Source of the DNA: Klebsiella ornithinolytica NBRC 105727 = ATCC 31898
GTDB lineage: Bacteria > Pseudomonadota > Gammaproteobacteria > Enterobacterales > Enterobacteriaceae
Assembly (NCBI RefSeq): GCF_001598295.1
Contig: NZ_BCYR01000017.1
Coordinates: 20,747 to 84,746 of the forward strand
Length of the DNA stretch: 64,000 nt
Direction: 5' to 3'
In this document: positions 51,282 to 60,828 of the stretch, one piece after another
How positions within the stretch are numbered: the first letter of the stretch is position 1
How the letters are laid out: every line of letters begins with the position of its first letter
Notes under the pieces: model-generated
What the model was told of the DNA's origin: nothing
Seen by the model: the letters and a program-made list of their open reading frames with translations, nothing else
The model's database searches: none
Made by a program: the position numbers and the translations under genes

Positions 51282-52757
51282 TTAACCCGCTACTGCAATA
51301 CGCTTCATATCAGTCATATAGCCGCGCAGTTTCTTACCCACCTGCTCAATAGCGTGGCTGCGGATGGCTTCATTCACGTCGCGCAGCTGAGCGTTGTCTA
51401 CCGCGCCTTCGGCAATCGCTTTGCCCAGGTCGCCGGTCTGCAGGGTAGTCATGAACTCTTTCAGCAGCGGTACGCAGGCATAAGAGAACAGGTAGTTACC
51501 GTATTCTGCGGTATCGGAGATAACCACGTTCATTTCGTACAGACGCTTACGCGCGATGGTGTTCGCGATCAGCGGCAGCTCATGCAGTGATTCGTAGTAA
51601 GCAGACTCTTCGATGATACCGGAATCAACCATGGTTTCGAACGCCAGCTCAACGCCCGCTTTCACCATCGCGATCATCAGAACGCCTTTATCGAAGTACT
51701 CCTGCTCGCCGATTTTGCCTTCAAACTGCGGTGCGGTTTCGAACGCGGTTTTACCGGTCTCTTCACGCCAGGTCAGCAGTTTCTTATCGTCGTTGGCCCA
51801 GTCAGCCATCATGCCGGAGGAGAATTCGCCGGAGATGATGTCATCCATATGTTTCTGGAACAGTGGCGCCATGATCTCTTTCAGCTGTTCGGACAGCGCA
51901 TAAGCACGCAGTTTCGCCGGGTTAGACAGGCGATCCATCATCAGGGTGATACCGCCCTGCTTCAGCGCTTCGGTGATGGTTTCCCAGCCGAACTGAATCA
52001 GTTTTTCGGCGTATGCCGGATCGGTACCTTCTTGCACCAGCTTGTCGAAGCACAGCAGAGAACCGGCCTGCAGCATACCGCACAGGATAGTCTGCTCGCC
52101 CATCAGGTCAGATTTCACTTCCGCAACAAAGGATGATTCCAGAACGCCCGCACGGTGACCACCGGTTGCCGCGGCCCAGGCTTTAGCAATCGCCATGCCT
52201 TCGCCTTTCGGGTCGTTTTCCGGGTGAACCGCGATCAGAGTCGGTACGCCGAAACCACGTTTGTACTCTTCACGCACTTCGGTACCCGGGCACTTCGGCG
52301 CCACCATCACGACGGTGATGTCTTTACGAATCTGCTCACCCACTTCGACGATGTTGAAGCCGTGGGAGTAGCCCAGCGCCGCGCCATCTTTCATCAGCGG
52401 CTGAACGGAACGCACAACGTCGGAGTGCTGTTTGTCCGGCGTCAGGTTAACCACCAGGTCAGCCTGCGGGATCAGCTCTTCGTAGGTACCCACTTTGAAG
52501 CCGTTTTCGGTCGCTTTACGCCAGGATGCGCGCTTTTCAGCAATCGCTTCTTTACGCAGCGCATAGGAGATATCCAGGCCGGAATCACGCATGTTCAGGC
52601 CCTGGTTCAGACCCTGCGCGCCACAGCCGACAATGACCACTTTTTTACCCTGAAGGTAGCTCGCGCCATCGGCGAATTCGTCGCGGCCCATAAAGCGACA
52701 TTTACCCAGCTGCGCCAGCTGCTGGCGCAGATTCAGTGTATTAAAGTAGTTAGCCAT
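51282..52757 (-). CDS. ilvC: Ketol-acid reductoisomerase (class II)
   Basis: Second step of valine/isoleucine synthesis, NADPH- and Mg-dependent. NADP-binding [16 protein letters not shown] (about residue 38), and two consecutive C-terminal helical domains as in the long plant/enteric type; 491 residues. Divergent from ilvY, which activates it when acetolactate or acetohydroxybutyrate accumulates. Confidence 0.98.
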   Translation of the reverse strand: MANYFNTLNLRQQLAQLGKCRFMGRDEFADGASYLQGKKVVIVGCGAQGLNQGLNMRDSGLDISYALRKEAIAEKRASWRKATENGFKVGTYEELIPQADLVVNLTPDKQHSDVVRSVQPLMKDGAALGYSHGFNIVEVGEQIRKDITVVMVAPKCPGTEVREEYKRGFGVPTLIAVHPENDPKGEGMAIAKAWAAATGGHRAGVLESSFVAEVKSDLMGEQTILCGMLQAGSLLCFDKLVQEGTDPAYAEKLIQFGWETITEALKQGGITLMMDRLSNPAKLRAYALSEQLKEIMAPLFQKHMDDIISGEFSSGMMADWANDDKKLLTWREETGKTAFETAPQFEGKIGEQEYFDKGVLMIAMVKAGVELAFETMVDSGIIEESAYYESLHELPLIANTIARKRLYEMNVVISDTAEYGNYLFSYACVPLLKEFMTTLQTGDLGKAIAEGAVDNAQLRDVNEAIRSHAIEQVGKKLRGYMTDMKRIAVAG

Positions 52758-52882
52758 GGTGATACCTCGTGATGTTGTACTGTCTTATTGTTCGGTTCGC
52801 TTGCCGTGTCTGTGCAAGAGAGAATGAACTTACTATATGACAGGAAATTTATTGCGGAAATTGATATATTCACAACGTCACG

Positions 52883-52897
52883 TTGCAATTTCTGCAA
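52883..52897. promoter_or_regulatory. IlvY operator candidate
   Basis: TTGCA-ATTTC-TGCAA is a perfect palindrome of the T-N11-A type used by LysR regulators, between ilvC and ilvY, 24 nt before the ilvY start. A second related half (TTGCGGAAATT) lies near 52852. Known IlvY operators occupy this region in E. coli. Confidence 0.65.
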
Positions 52898-52920
52898 TGC
52901 AAAACCGTGGAGTACGGAGT

Positions 52921-53811
52921 GTGGATTTACGCGATCTGAAAACCTTCCTGCATCTGGCCGAAAGCCGCCATTTTGGCCGCAGCGCGCGGGCGATGCACGT
53001 CAGTCCTTCCACCCTTTCACGCCAGATCCAGCGCCTGGAAGAAGATCTCGGGCAGCCGCTGTTTGTTCGCGATAACCGTACCGTCACCTTGACCGAAGCG
53101 GGCGAAGAGCTGCGCCTGTTCGCACAGCAGACGCTGCTACAGTACCAGCAGCTTCGTCATGCCATCGATCAGCAAGGTCCTTCGCTTTCCGGCGAGCTGC
53201 ATATCTTCTGCTCGGTAACGGCAGCCTACAGCCATCTGCCGCCGATTCTCGATCGCTTCCGCGCTGCCCACCCTTCGGTGGAGATCAAGCTTTCCACCGG
53301 CGATGCCGCCGATGCGATGGAGAAGGTCGTCACCGGCGAGGCCGATCTCGCGATTGCCGGCAAGCCGGAAACGCTACCGGGCTCCGTGGCGTTTTCGATG
53401 CTGGAAAACCTGGCGGTCGTGCTGATCGCCCCGGCATTAGCCTGTCCGGTGCGCACCCAGGTGAGCCAGGAGAAGCCCGACTGGTCAACCGTACCGTTTA
53501 TCATGGCCGATCAAGGGCCGGTGCGTCGCCGCATCGAACTGTGGTTTCGCCGCCATAAAATCAGCAATCCCTCGATTTACGCCACCGTGGGCGGCCATGA
53601 AGCGATGGTGTCGATGGTCGCGCTCGGCTGCGGCGTGGCTTTAATTCCGGAAGTAGTACTGGAGAACAGCCCGGAACCGGTACGCAATCGCGTGATGATT
53701 TTAGAGCGCAGCGATGAGAAAACGCCGTTTGAACTGGGCGTATGCGCACAAAAAAAGCGGCTGTATGAGCCGCTTATTGATGCTTTCTGGTCGATTCTGC
53801 CTAACCACTGA
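52921..53811 (+). CDS. ilvY: LysR-family regulator IlvY
   Basis: Activator of ilvC and its own repressor. Helix-turn-helix at residues 1-60 (HFGRSARAMHVSPSTLSRQI), then the effector domain. Start is GTG at 52921 (MDLRDLKTFLHLAESRHFG), aligned with E. coli; an ATG 28 codons upstream would put the N terminus across the operator and has no family support. 296 residues. Confidence 0.95.
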   Translation: MDLRDLKTFLHLAESRHFGRSARAMHVSPSTLSRQIQRLEEDLGQPLFVRDNRTVTLTEAGEELRLFAQQTLLQYQQLRHAIDQQGPSLSGELHIFCSVTAAYSHLPPILDRFRAAHPSVEIKLSTGDAADAMEKVVTGEADLAIAGKPETLPGSVAFSMLENLAVVLIAPALACPVRTQVSQEKPDWSTVPFIMADQGPVRRRIELWFRRHKISNPSIYATVGGHEAMVSMVALGCGVALIPEVVLENSPEPVRNRVMILERSDEKTPFELGVCAQKKRLYEPLIDAFWSILPNH

Positions 53812-53818
53812 CGTTTTT

Positions 53819-53892
53819 GCCGGGTGGCGGCGAAACGCCTTACCCGGACGGGGATCTGATTGTCGGCCCGCTAAGCGCAGCGCCATCAGGCA
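53819..53892. repeat. BIME between ilvY and ilvA
   Basis: GCCGGGTGGCGGCGAAACGC (REP, 53819-53847) followed by a degenerate inverted partner containing CTAAGCGCAGCGCCATCAGG. Lies between convergent genes, reaching the ilvA stop. Confidence 0.75.
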
Positions 53893-55437
53893 TTAGCCCG
53901 CGAGAAAGAACCTGAACGCCGGGTTATTGGTTTCGTCGTGGCAGTCGTAGCCCAGCTCATGGAGTCGGGTTTCGAAATCCGGCTCATGATCGCCAAGCTC
54001 GAACGCCGCCAGCACGCGGCCATAATCGGTTCCGTGGCTGCGGTAATGGAACAACGAGATGTTCCAGTGGGTCCCTAACGTATGCAGGAACTTGAGCAGC
54101 GCCCCCGGTGATTCGGGGAATTCGAAGCTGAACAGTCGCTCCTGCAGCGGTTTTGACGGCCGCCCACCGACCATATAGCGCACATGAAGTTTCGCCATTT
54201 CGTCATCAGAAAGATCGACAACGCTATAGCCGCCTTCGTGCAGCAGACTCAAAATCTCTTTGCGTTCCTCCAGACCGCGGCTCAGACGAACCCCGACAAA
54301 AATGCAGGCATCTTTGGCATCAGCAAAACGGTAGTTGAACTCGGTCACTGAACGACCGCCCAGCAGCTGACAGAACTTCAGGAAGCTGCCCTTCTCTTCC
54401 GGAATGGTCACCGCCAGCAGCGCTTCACGTTGCTCTCCCAGCTCGCAGCGTTCGGAAACGTAGCGCAGGCCGTGGAAGTTAACGTTGGCCCCGGAAAGCA
54501 CATGTGCCAACCGCTCGCCGCGGATGTCATGCTGCGCGATATACTTTTTCATTCCTGCCAGCGCCAGCGCACCAGACGGTTCAGCCACGGCGCGGACATC
54601 TTCGAACAGGTCTTTCATCGCCGCGCAAATCGCATCGCTGTCGACGGTGACGATATCGTCAAGATACTCCTGGCAGAGGCGGAAGGTCTCGTCACCGATA
54701 CGTTTCACCGCCACGCCTTCGGCAAACAGCCCGACGCGCGGCAGATCGACCGGATGCCCGGCGTCCAGCGCGGCTTTCAGACAGGCGGAGTCCTCTGCTT
54801 CCACCGCGATCACTTTGATCTGCGGCATCAGCTGCTTGATCAGCACCGCTACGCCTGCGGCCAGGCCACCGCCGCCTACCGGGACAAACACGCGGTCCAG
54901 ATGTGCGTCCTGCTGTAGCAGCTCCAGCGCCAGCGTTCCCTGCCCGGCAATCACCATCGGGTGGTCAAACGGCGGGACCCAGGTGAAGTTCTGCTGTTGC
55001 GCCAGTTCGATAGCTTTCGCTTTTGCTTCATCGAAATTAGCGCCGTGGAGCAGGACCTCACCGCCAAAGTTACGCACGGCATCCACTTTGATATCCGCCG
55101 TGGCAACCGGCATGACGATCAGCGCCTTCACGCCAAGACGCGATGCCGAGAACGCAACCCCCTGGGCGTGGTTGCCCGCAGAAGCGGTGATCACGCCCTG
55201 CGCTTTTTGCTCTTCCGTCAGGCCTGCCATCATTGCGTAGGCCCCACGCAGCTTGAAGCTATGAACCGGCTGGCGATCTTCGCGCTTCACCAGAATCACG
55301 TTATCAAGACGCGACGAGATTTTTTCCATTTTTTGCAACGGCGTAATTTGCGCCGCTTCATAGACCGGTGCGCGCAGCACCGCCCTGAGATATTCCGCCC
55401 CCTCGGGGGCGGCAGACAGGGGTTGTGATTCAGCCAT
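53893..55437 (-). CDS. ilvA: Biosynthetic threonine deaminase
   Basis: PLP enzyme making 2-oxobutyrate from threonine, the first step to isoleucine, inhibited by isoleucine. PLP lysine in VHSFKLRGAY (about residue 62), GGGGLAAG phosphate loop, and two C-terminal ACT-like regulatory domains (from about 320; ERLFSFEFPESPGALLKFL). 514 residues from the second of two adjacent ATGs. The ATG pair overlaps the ilvD stop (TAATGATG). Last gene of ilvLXGMEDA. Confidence 0.97.
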   Translation of the reverse strand: MAESQPLSAAPEGAEYLRAVLRAPVYEAAQITPLQKMEKISSRLDNVILVKREDRQPVHSFKLRGAYAMMAGLTEEQKAQGVITASAGNHAQGVAFSASRLGVKALIVMPVATADIKVDAVRNFGGEVLLHGANFDEAKAKAIELAQQQNFTWVPPFDHPMVIAGQGTLALELLQQDAHLDRVFVPVGGGGLAAGVAVLIKQLMPQIKVIAVEAEDSACLKAALDAGHPVDLPRVGLFAEGVAVKRIGDETFRLCQEYLDDIVTVDSDAICAAMKDLFEDVRAVAEPSGALALAGMKKYIAQHDIRGERLAHVLSGANVNFHGLRYVSERCELGEQREALLAVTIPEEKGSFLKFCQLLGGRSVTEFNYRFADAKDACIFVGVRLSRGLEERKEILSLLHEGGYSVVDLSDDEMAKLHVRYMVGGRPSKPLQERLFSFEFPESPGALLKFLHTLGTHWNISLFHYRSHGTDYGRVLAAFELGDHEPDFETRLHELGYDCHDETNNPAFRFFLAG

Positions 55438-55439
55438 CA

Positions 55440-57290
55440 TTAACCCCCCAGTTTTGATTTATCGCGAACCGCGCCCTTATCGGCGCTGGTTGCCAGGCTG
55501 GCATACGCGCGGAGTGCGAAGGAGACCTGACGTTCACGCGCTTTCGGCGTCCAGGCACGATCGCCGCGGGCCTCTTGTGCTTCACGACGCGCGGCAATTT
55601 CGGCATCGCTCAGCTGCAGCTGAATACCCCGGTTTGGAATATCAATGGCAATCATATCGCCATCTTCAATGATCGCAATATTGCCGCCGCTGGCTGCTTC
55701 CGGCGAGACATGGCCAATCGACAGGCCCGAGGTACCGCCAGAGAAACGTCCGTCGGTGATCAGCGCACAGGCTTTACCCAGGCCCATGGACTTCAGGAAG
55801 GTCGTCGGATAGAGCATTTCCTGCATTCCCGGACCACCCTTCGGCCCTTCATAGCGAATAACCACGACGTCGCCCGCCACCACTTTACCGCCAAGGATCG
55901 CGTCAACGGCTTCGTCCTGGCTTTCGTAGACTTTCGCCGGGCCGGTGAATTTCAGAATACTGTCATCCACCCCTGCGGTTTTAACGATACAGCCGTTTTC
56001 CGCAAAGTTGCCGTACAGCACCGCCAGACCGCCGTCTTTGCTGTAAGCATGCTCCAGCGAACGGATACACCCTTCGGCACGATCGTCATCCAGCGTATCC
56101 CAGCGGCAGTCCTGCGAGAACGCCTGAGTCGTCCGAATACCCGCCGGGCCGGCGCGGAACATTTTTTTCACCGCGTCATCTTTGGTCAGCATGACATCAT
56201 ATTGATCGAGCGTTTGTGGCAGAGTCAGACCGAGAACGTTTTTCACATCGCGGTTCAGCAGCCCGGCACGATCGAGCTCACCGAGAATACCCAGTACGCC
56301 GCCCGCGCGGTGCACATCTTCCATATGGTACTTCTGCGTGCTCGGCGCCACCTTACACAGCTGCGGAACCTTGCGGGACAGCTTATCGATATCGCTCATC
56401 GTGAAGTCGATTTCCGCTTCCTGCGCGGCGGCCAGCAGGTGCAGAACGGTGTTCGTCGACCCCCCCATGGCGATATCCAGCGTCATGGCGTTTTCGAACG
56501 CCGCTTTGCTGGCGATATAACGTGGCAGCGCAGATTCGTCATCCTGCTCGTAATAGCGCTTCGTCAGTTCAACGATACGTTTACCTGCGTTGAGGAACAG
56601 CTCTTTACGGTCGGCGTGAGTCGCCAGCAGAGAACCATTACCCGGCTGGGACAGACCCAGCGCTTCGGTCAGGCAGTTCATCGAGTTGGCGGTAAACATC
56701 CCCGAACAGGAACCACAGGTCGGACAGGCGGAACGCTCGACCTGCTCACTCTGTTCGTCGGAGACTTTTGGATCCGCCCCCTGAATCATCGCATCGACAA
56801 GGTCGAGTTTGATGATTTTGTCAGAAAGCTTGGTTTTCCCGGCTTCCATTGGGCCACCGGAAACAAAAATCACCGGAATATTCAGGCGCAAGGAGGCCAT
56901 CAGCATCCCCGGGGTGATTTTGTCGCAGTTGGAAATGCAGACCATGGCATCGGCGCAGTGCGCGTTAACCATGTACTCAACCGAGTCGGCGATCAGTTCA
57001 CGGGATGGCAGTGAATAAAGCATACCCCCATGCCCCATGGCGATCCCATCATCCACCGCGATGGTGTTAAATTCTTTGGCAACGCCGCCTGAGGCTTCAA
57101 TCTGCTCAGCAACCAGCTTACCCAGATCGCGCAGATGTACGTGACCCGGTACGAATTGGGTGAAGGAGTTAACAACGGCGATAATCGGCTTACCGAAATC
57201 AGCATCGGTCATCCCGGTTGCGCGCCACAGCGCGCGGGCACCCGCCATATTACGGCCGTGAGTGGTGGTGGCGGAACGGTACTTAGGCAT
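55440..57290 (-). CDS. ilvD: Dihydroxy-acid dehydratase
   Basis: [Fe-S] enzyme forming the 2-keto acids of valine and isoleucine. IlvD/Edd family, 616 residues. Cluster-binding cysteines lie in [11 protein letters not shown] and [29 protein letters not shown] and [19 protein letters not shown] are family signatures. Separated by 87 nt from ilvE. Confidence 0.98.
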   Translation of the reverse strand: MPKYRSATTTHGRNMAGARALWRATGMTDADFGKPIIAVVNSFTQFVPGHVHLRDLGKLVAEQIEASGGVAKEFNTIAVDDGIAMGHGGMLYSLPSRELIADSVEYMVNAHCADAMVCISNCDKITPGMLMASLRLNIPVIFVSGGPMEAGKTKLSDKIIKLDLVDAMIQGADPKVSDEQSEQVERSACPTCGSCSGMFTANSMNCLTEALGLSQPGNGSLLATHADRKELFLNAGKRIVELTKRYYEQDDESALPRYIASKAAFENAMTLDIAMGGSTNTVLHLLAAAQEAEIDFTMSDIDKLSRKVPQLCKVAPSTQKYHMEDVHRAGGVLGILGELDRAGLLNRDVKNVLGLTLPQTLDQYDVMLTKDDAVKKMFRAGPAGIRTTQAFSQDCRWDTLDDDRAEGCIRSLEHAYSKDGGLAVLYGNFAENGCIVKTAGVDDSILKFTGPAKVYESQDEAVDAILGGKVVAGDVVVIRYEGPKGGPGMQEMLYPTTFLKSMGLGKACALITDGRFSGGTSGLSIGHVSPEAASGGNIAIIEDGDMIAIDIPNRGIQLQLSDAEIAARREAQEARGDRAWTPKARERQVSFALRAYASLATSADKGAVRDKSKLGG

Positions 57291-57317
57291 GCTTTAGTTA
57301 CTCCCAGTCTCTGTGAC

Positions 57318-57347
57318 ATGGGGCGCTGCGTGCCACCCCATTTTTTT
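57318..57347 (+). terminator. Terminator-like hairpin in the ilvE-ilvD gap, opposite to the operon
   Basis: ATGGGG (57318-57323) and CCCCAT (57336-57341) form a short stem followed by seven T on the plus strand, while the operon runs on the minus strand. Could stop antisense transcription or be fortuitous. Confidence 0.4.
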
Positions 57348-57356
57348 ATGCTTATG

Positions 57357-57375
57357 CTTGAAATATGACGGGTAT
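57357..57375. repeat. Possible ERIC-end remnant after ilvE
   Basis: On the minus strand ATACCCGTCATATTTCAAG, just after the ilvE stop codon, matches the terminal arm of ERIC elements as I recall it (one mismatch in 19). The rest of an ERIC is absent. Confidence 0.35.
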
Positions 57376-57377
57376 AT

Positions 57378-58307
57378 TTATTGGTTAACCTGATCCAACC
57401 AGCCCCATTTGTCCTCGGTTTCACCGGTGAAGAGACCAAAGAAGGCCTGCTGAATACGCTTGGTGACCGGGCCACAGCGACCTTCGCCAACCTGAATACC
57501 GTCCACGCTGCGCACCGGGGTGATTTCCGCAGCAGTACCAGACATAAAGACTTCATCAGCCAGATACAGAGATTCACGGGACAGCACCTGCTCGCGGACT
57601 TCAATATCCAGATCTTTTGCCAGTTTAATGATCGCGTCGCGGGTAATGCCCGGCAGCGCAGAAGAGGTAAATGGCGGCGTGAACAACACGCCATCTTTCA
57701 CTTCAAACAGGTTCTCACCCGCGCCCTCGGAGATATAGCCGTTAACGTCCAGCGCGATCCCTTCCTGATAACCATGGCGGCGCGCTTCGCTGCCAACCAG
57801 CAGGGAAGAGAGGTAGTTACCACCGGCTTTTGCAGCGGTCGGGATGGTGTTGGGCGCGACACGGTTCCAGGAAGAAACCATCGCATCGATCCCCTGATCC
57901 AGCGCTTCAGCGCCAAGATAAGCTCCCCACGGGAACGCCGCGATGATCACGTCAGTGCTGTATCCCGCAGGCGGGTTAACACCCATGCCGACGTCGCCAA
58001 CAAAGACCAGTGGACGAATGTACGCGCTGGTCAGGTTATTTTTGCGGATAACTTCGCGGCAGGCTTCCATCAGCTCATCAATGCTTTGAGAGACCGGAAA
58101 ACGATAGATTTTGGCTGAGTCATGCAGACGCTGCATATGTTCGCGATGACGGAACACCACCGGTCCTTTATGCGAGTCGTAGCAACGGATGCCTTCAAAC
58201 ACGGAAGTACCGTAGTGAAGCGCGTGAGACATCACGTGAACCTTCGCCTCTCCCCACGGAACCATCTCGCCGTTGAACCAAATGTAATCAGCTTTTTTCG
58301 TCGTCAT
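57378..58307 (-). CDS. ilvE: Branched-chain amino-acid aminotransferase
   Basis: PLP transaminase for the last step of Ile, Val and Leu synthesis (fold type IV). WFNGEMVPWGEAKVHVMSHA near the N terminus, PLP lysine in AAKAGGNYLSSLLV (about residue 160), and EGAGENLFEV. 309 residues, as in E. coli. 16 nt after ilvM. Confidence 0.98.
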   Translation of the reverse strand: MTTKKADYIWFNGEMVPWGEAKVHVMSHALHYGTSVFEGIRCYDSHKGPVVFRHREHMQRLHDSAKIYRFPVSQSIDELMEACREVIRKNNLTSAYIRPLVFVGDVGMGVNPPAGYSTDVIIAAFPWGAYLGAEALDQGIDAMVSSWNRVAPNTIPTAAKAGGNYLSSLLVGSEARRHGYQEGIALDVNGYISEGAGENLFEVKDGVLFTPPFTSSALPGITRDAIIKLAKDLDIEVREQVLSRESLYLADEVFMSGTAAEITPVRSVDGIQVGEGRCGPVTKRIQQAFFGLFTGETEDKWGWLDQVNQ

Positions 58308-58323
58308 TTTTCTTCCCTTGCGC

Positions 58324-58581
58324 TTATGCGCGGATTTGTTGTGATGTTGGTTGCTGGATCTCGACGCAGGCGACGTCGACCAGCTTACTTAATTGACTAA
58401 ACAGTAATTCGACGGGCCGCTGGCTGGCAACGGTCAATTCGATATTTATGTTGCCGGCATCTGCCGCGGTTTCCATATTCATGGAACAAACCTGAAAGCC
58501 GCGGTGACGAACCACGCGCAGCACGCGTTCTAAGGTTTCCGGGTTGAAGCGAGCCTGTAAAGCGACCTGATGTTGCATCAT
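58324..58581 (-). CDS. ilvM: Acetolactate synthase II small subunit
   Basis: ACT-domain regulatory/activating subunit of AHAS II. 85 residues, beginning [20 protein letters not shown], two shorter than E. coli IlvM. ATGA overlap with the ilvG stop, indicating coupled synthesis of both subunits. Confidence 0.95.
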   Translation of the reverse strand: MMQHQVALQARFNPETLERVLRVVRHRGFQVCSMNMETAADAGNINIELTVASQRPVELLFSQLSKLVDVACVEIQQPTSQQIRA

Positions 58582-60224
58582 GATAATTTCTCCAGCATTT
58601 CTGCATTACTGGCACCGGGCGGTACCAACGGCCAGACGTTCTCAAGCTCATCGATTGAGACATGAAGCAGGTATGGCCCCTGGCTCGAAAGCATGGTGTC
58701 GAGAGCCGCTTCAACCTGGTCTTTACGGGTGATGTGCTGTCCAGGAATGCCGAAGGCGCTGGCCAGCGTGACAAAATCGGGATTATCGGTGAGGGTAGTT
58801 TCGCTATAGCGCTCCTCAAAAAACAGCTGCTGCCACTGACGCACCATGCCTAAACGCTGGTTATCCAGTAACAGGATCTTCAACGGCAGCTGTTTACGCT
58901 TCACGGTACCCAGCTCCTGCACGTTCATCATGAACGAGCCATCGCCGGAGACGCAGATAACGGTATCGTTCGGACGTGCAACTTGAGCGCCAACCGCCGC
59001 CGGCAGGCCAAAACCCATCGTGCCCAAACCGCTGGAGGTAATAAAACTCTCAGGACGTGTATAGGTCATATGCTGCGCTGACCACATTTGATGTTGACCC
59101 ACGTCGGTTGTGACAACGCTATCGGCCGGCTTACGGTCGGAGAGCTGTTTGAGCAGCAGCGGTGCGTAAATACCCTCACCCGGGTGGTCGTAGCGCCATG
59201 CGTGCTCATCACGCAGCGCCTGATTATGCTGGCGCCAGGCGTCGATGGTCAGCGGCTTCTGCAACGCTGGCAGCAATGTATTCAGATCGCCCGTCAGGGC
59301 AACATGTGCCTGACGCAGCTTGTTCAGCTCCGCCGGATCGATATCCAGATGGATAACTTTGGCGTGCGGAGCAAAGGTGTTCAGCTTCCCGGTAACACGG
59401 TCATCGAAGCGGGCGCCAACGGCGATCAACAGGTCACATTCCTGTACCGCCAGATTGGCCGCTTTGGTGCCGTGCATCCCCAGCATTCCCAGATAGTACG
59501 GATAGGCCGCATCAACGGCGCCCAGACCTTTCAGCGTGCAGGTGACCGGCATTTGCGTAATGGCGATAAACTCGCGTAACGCAGGAACCGCCTGCGCCAT
59601 ACCCACGCCACCGCCGACGTACAGCATCGGTTTTTGCGCGGCGGCTAACATCTGCAGCGCCTGCTCAACTTCTGCATGGGGGAAGGCAATGTCGTTATCA
59701 ACCGTCGAGAAATACGGTTCAAGCTCGCCCTTCGCCAGCTGGATATCTTTAGGGATATCAACCAGAACCGGACCTGGGCGGCCAGAGTTTGCGACCTGGA
59801 AAGCTTCAGCGATCACTCGCGGCAGCTCTTCCAGCGACTGCACGAGAAAACTGTGTTTCGTACAGGCCAGCGACAAACCAAGGACGTCCACTTCCTGGAA
59901 AGCATCGGTGCCGATAAACGGCGCCGCGACCTGACCGGTGATGGCGACAACAGGAATAGAGTCCAGTAACGCATCAGCCAGGCCGGTGATCAGGTTCGTC
60001 GCACCTGGACCTGATGTGGCGATGCATACGCCGGTTTTGCCGGTGGCGCGAGCATAGCCGATAGCTGCCATGGCCGCTCCTTGCTCGTGGCGGCACAACA
60101 GGTGTTCCACGCCGCCGTCATACAATGCATCGTAAACCGGCATAATCGCGCCACCAGGATAGCCAAAAACCGTGTCGACCCCCTGTGCCCGCAAAGCATG
60201 TACTACCCACTGCGCCCCATTCAT
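58578..60224 (-). CDS. ilvG: Acetolactate synthase II large subunit (intact)
   Basis: ThDP-dependent synthase that condenses pyruvate with pyruvate or 2-oxobutyrate. Catalytic Glu in [20 protein letters not shown] (about residue 47), FAD-binding middle domain, and ThDP motif [20 protein letters not shown]. 548 residues without interruption, unlike the frameshifted gene of E. coli K-12. AHAS II resists valine feedback, so this strain should not show K-12 type valine sensitivity. Confidence 0.98.
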   Translation of the reverse strand: MNGAQWVVHALRAQGVDTVFGYPGGAIMPVYDALYDGGVEHLLCRHEQGAAMAAIGYARATGKTGVCIATSGPGATNLITGLADALLDSIPVVAITGQVAAPFIGTDAFQEVDVLGLSLACTKHSFLVQSLEELPRVIAEAFQVANSGRPGPVLVDIPKDIQLAKGELEPYFSTVDNDIAFPHAEVEQALQMLAAAQKPMLYVGGGVGMAQAVPALREFIAITQMPVTCTLKGLGAVDAAYPYYLGMLGMHGTKAANLAVQECDLLIAVGARFDDRVTGKLNTFAPHAKVIHLDIDPAELNKLRQAHVALTGDLNTLLPALQKPLTIDAWRQHNQALRDEHAWRYDHPGEGIYAPLLLKQLSDRKPADSVVTTDVGQHQMWSAQHMTYTRPESFITSSGLGTMGFGLPAAVGAQVARPNDTVICVSGDGSFMMNVQELGTVKRKQLPLKILLLDNQRLGMVRQWQQLFFEERYSETTLTDNPDFVTLASAFGIPGQHITRKDQVEAALDTMLSSQGPYLLHVSIDELENVWPLVPPGASNAEMLEKLS

Positions 60225-60226
60225 AG

Positions 60227-60277
60227 TTAGTTCCCCGTCATAGATCGGGAGAAACAGAATTTTATGCTATTCGTCAT
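60227..60277 (-). CDS. ilvX: Micropeptide IlvX
   Basis: A 16-codon ORF between the attenuator and ilvG reads [16 protein letters not shown], clearly related to E. coli IlvX (MNNSTKFCFSRFRTGN, from memory). Very strong SD GAGGAG 6 nt before the ATG. Its stop is 2 nt from the ilvG start codon, so it probably couples ribosome delivery to ilvG; a separate function is unknown. Confidence 0.82.
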   Translation of the reverse strand: MTNSIKFCFSRSMTGN

Positions 60278-60309
60278 TGTCTGCTCCTCGCTTATCGTTT
60301 TTAAGTTAT

Positions 60310-60340
60310 AAAAAAACCCCCGGACCTTTCGGTGCGGGGG
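60310..60340 (-). terminator. Attenuator of the ilvGMEDA operon
   Basis: On the minus strand CCCCCGCACC-GAAA-GGTCCGGGGG is followed by seven T, a textbook intrinsic terminator between ilvL and ilvX. It ends transcription when charged Leu, Val and Ile tRNAs allow full translation of the leader peptide. Confidence 0.93.
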
Positions 60341-60364
60341 TCTTAGTTCGTTAAGGCTTGATTT

Positions 60365-60463
60365 CTAAGCCTTTCCTCGTCCAAGTGCAGCCCCGCACGG
60401 TGGGATAATAATCACCACCACGCTAATCACGACCAGGCTAATCACTCGTAGAAGGGCTGTCAT
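60365..60463 (-). CDS. ilvL: ilv operon leader peptide IlvL
   Basis: 32-codon leader: MTALLRVISLVVISVVVIII followed by PPCGAALGRGKA. Fourteen of the first 20 residues are Leu, Val or Ile, the control codons for multivalent attenuation. Same sequence as E. coli IlvL to my recollection. Confidence 0.95.
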   Translation of the reverse strand: MTALLRVISLVVISVVVIIIPPCGAALGRGKA

Positions 60464-60828
60464 TTTCTGTACTTTCTGGCTTCTTGTTCGAAGGAATACC
60501 TAAAGAGTTACCACAGACATCACAATAAACACAAGATTTTTTTATACATCACTTACTGATCGCGCTAACAGTTTTTTGTAAAACAATTGTTTTTAATAGA
60601 AAAAATATAAAATGAAAAAAATTCAATTTATCACCCTTTTCTATGATGCTGCGGCGGTTTCCGCCAATACGCTCTTTCACCATGGTGAGCGTTTGCGATG
60701 CCGCTTCCATCATGTGTGAAATGTCACAATATCCGGCGATATTCGCTGGAACATGCCGCGTATAATGCATTTCTTACTCATTACTGCCCCTTTTTCTGCC
60801 GACATAATGCTCGTACTCAGGAGGCATT
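60464..60828 (-). promoter_or_regulatory. ilv promoter region between ilvL and yifB
   Basis: 365 bp without a credible gene. TTGTGA (60520-60525) and TAGGTA (60497-60502), 17 bp apart, are the best candidates for the ilvL promoter; the -10 is weak. Upstream (60540-60640) lies a very A/T-rich stretch with A-runs, the place where IHF and supercoiling-sensitive duplex destabilisation act in E. coli. The yifB promoter must lie on the plus strand in the same stretch. Confidence 0.45.

Noticed and set aside
55575..57014. A 479-codon open frame on the plus strand opposite ilvD
   Set aside because: It is the mirror of a highly conserved gene in a GC-rich genome; the translation is rich in Arg, His and Gln with no domain and no SD. 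Antisense open frames of this sort are produced by the codon bias of the real gene.
60549..60770. A 73-codon frame on the minus strand upstream of ilvL
   Set aside because: Lies in the A/T-rich ilv promoter region, lacks a convincing SD and ends in a random Lys/Phe-rich tail.
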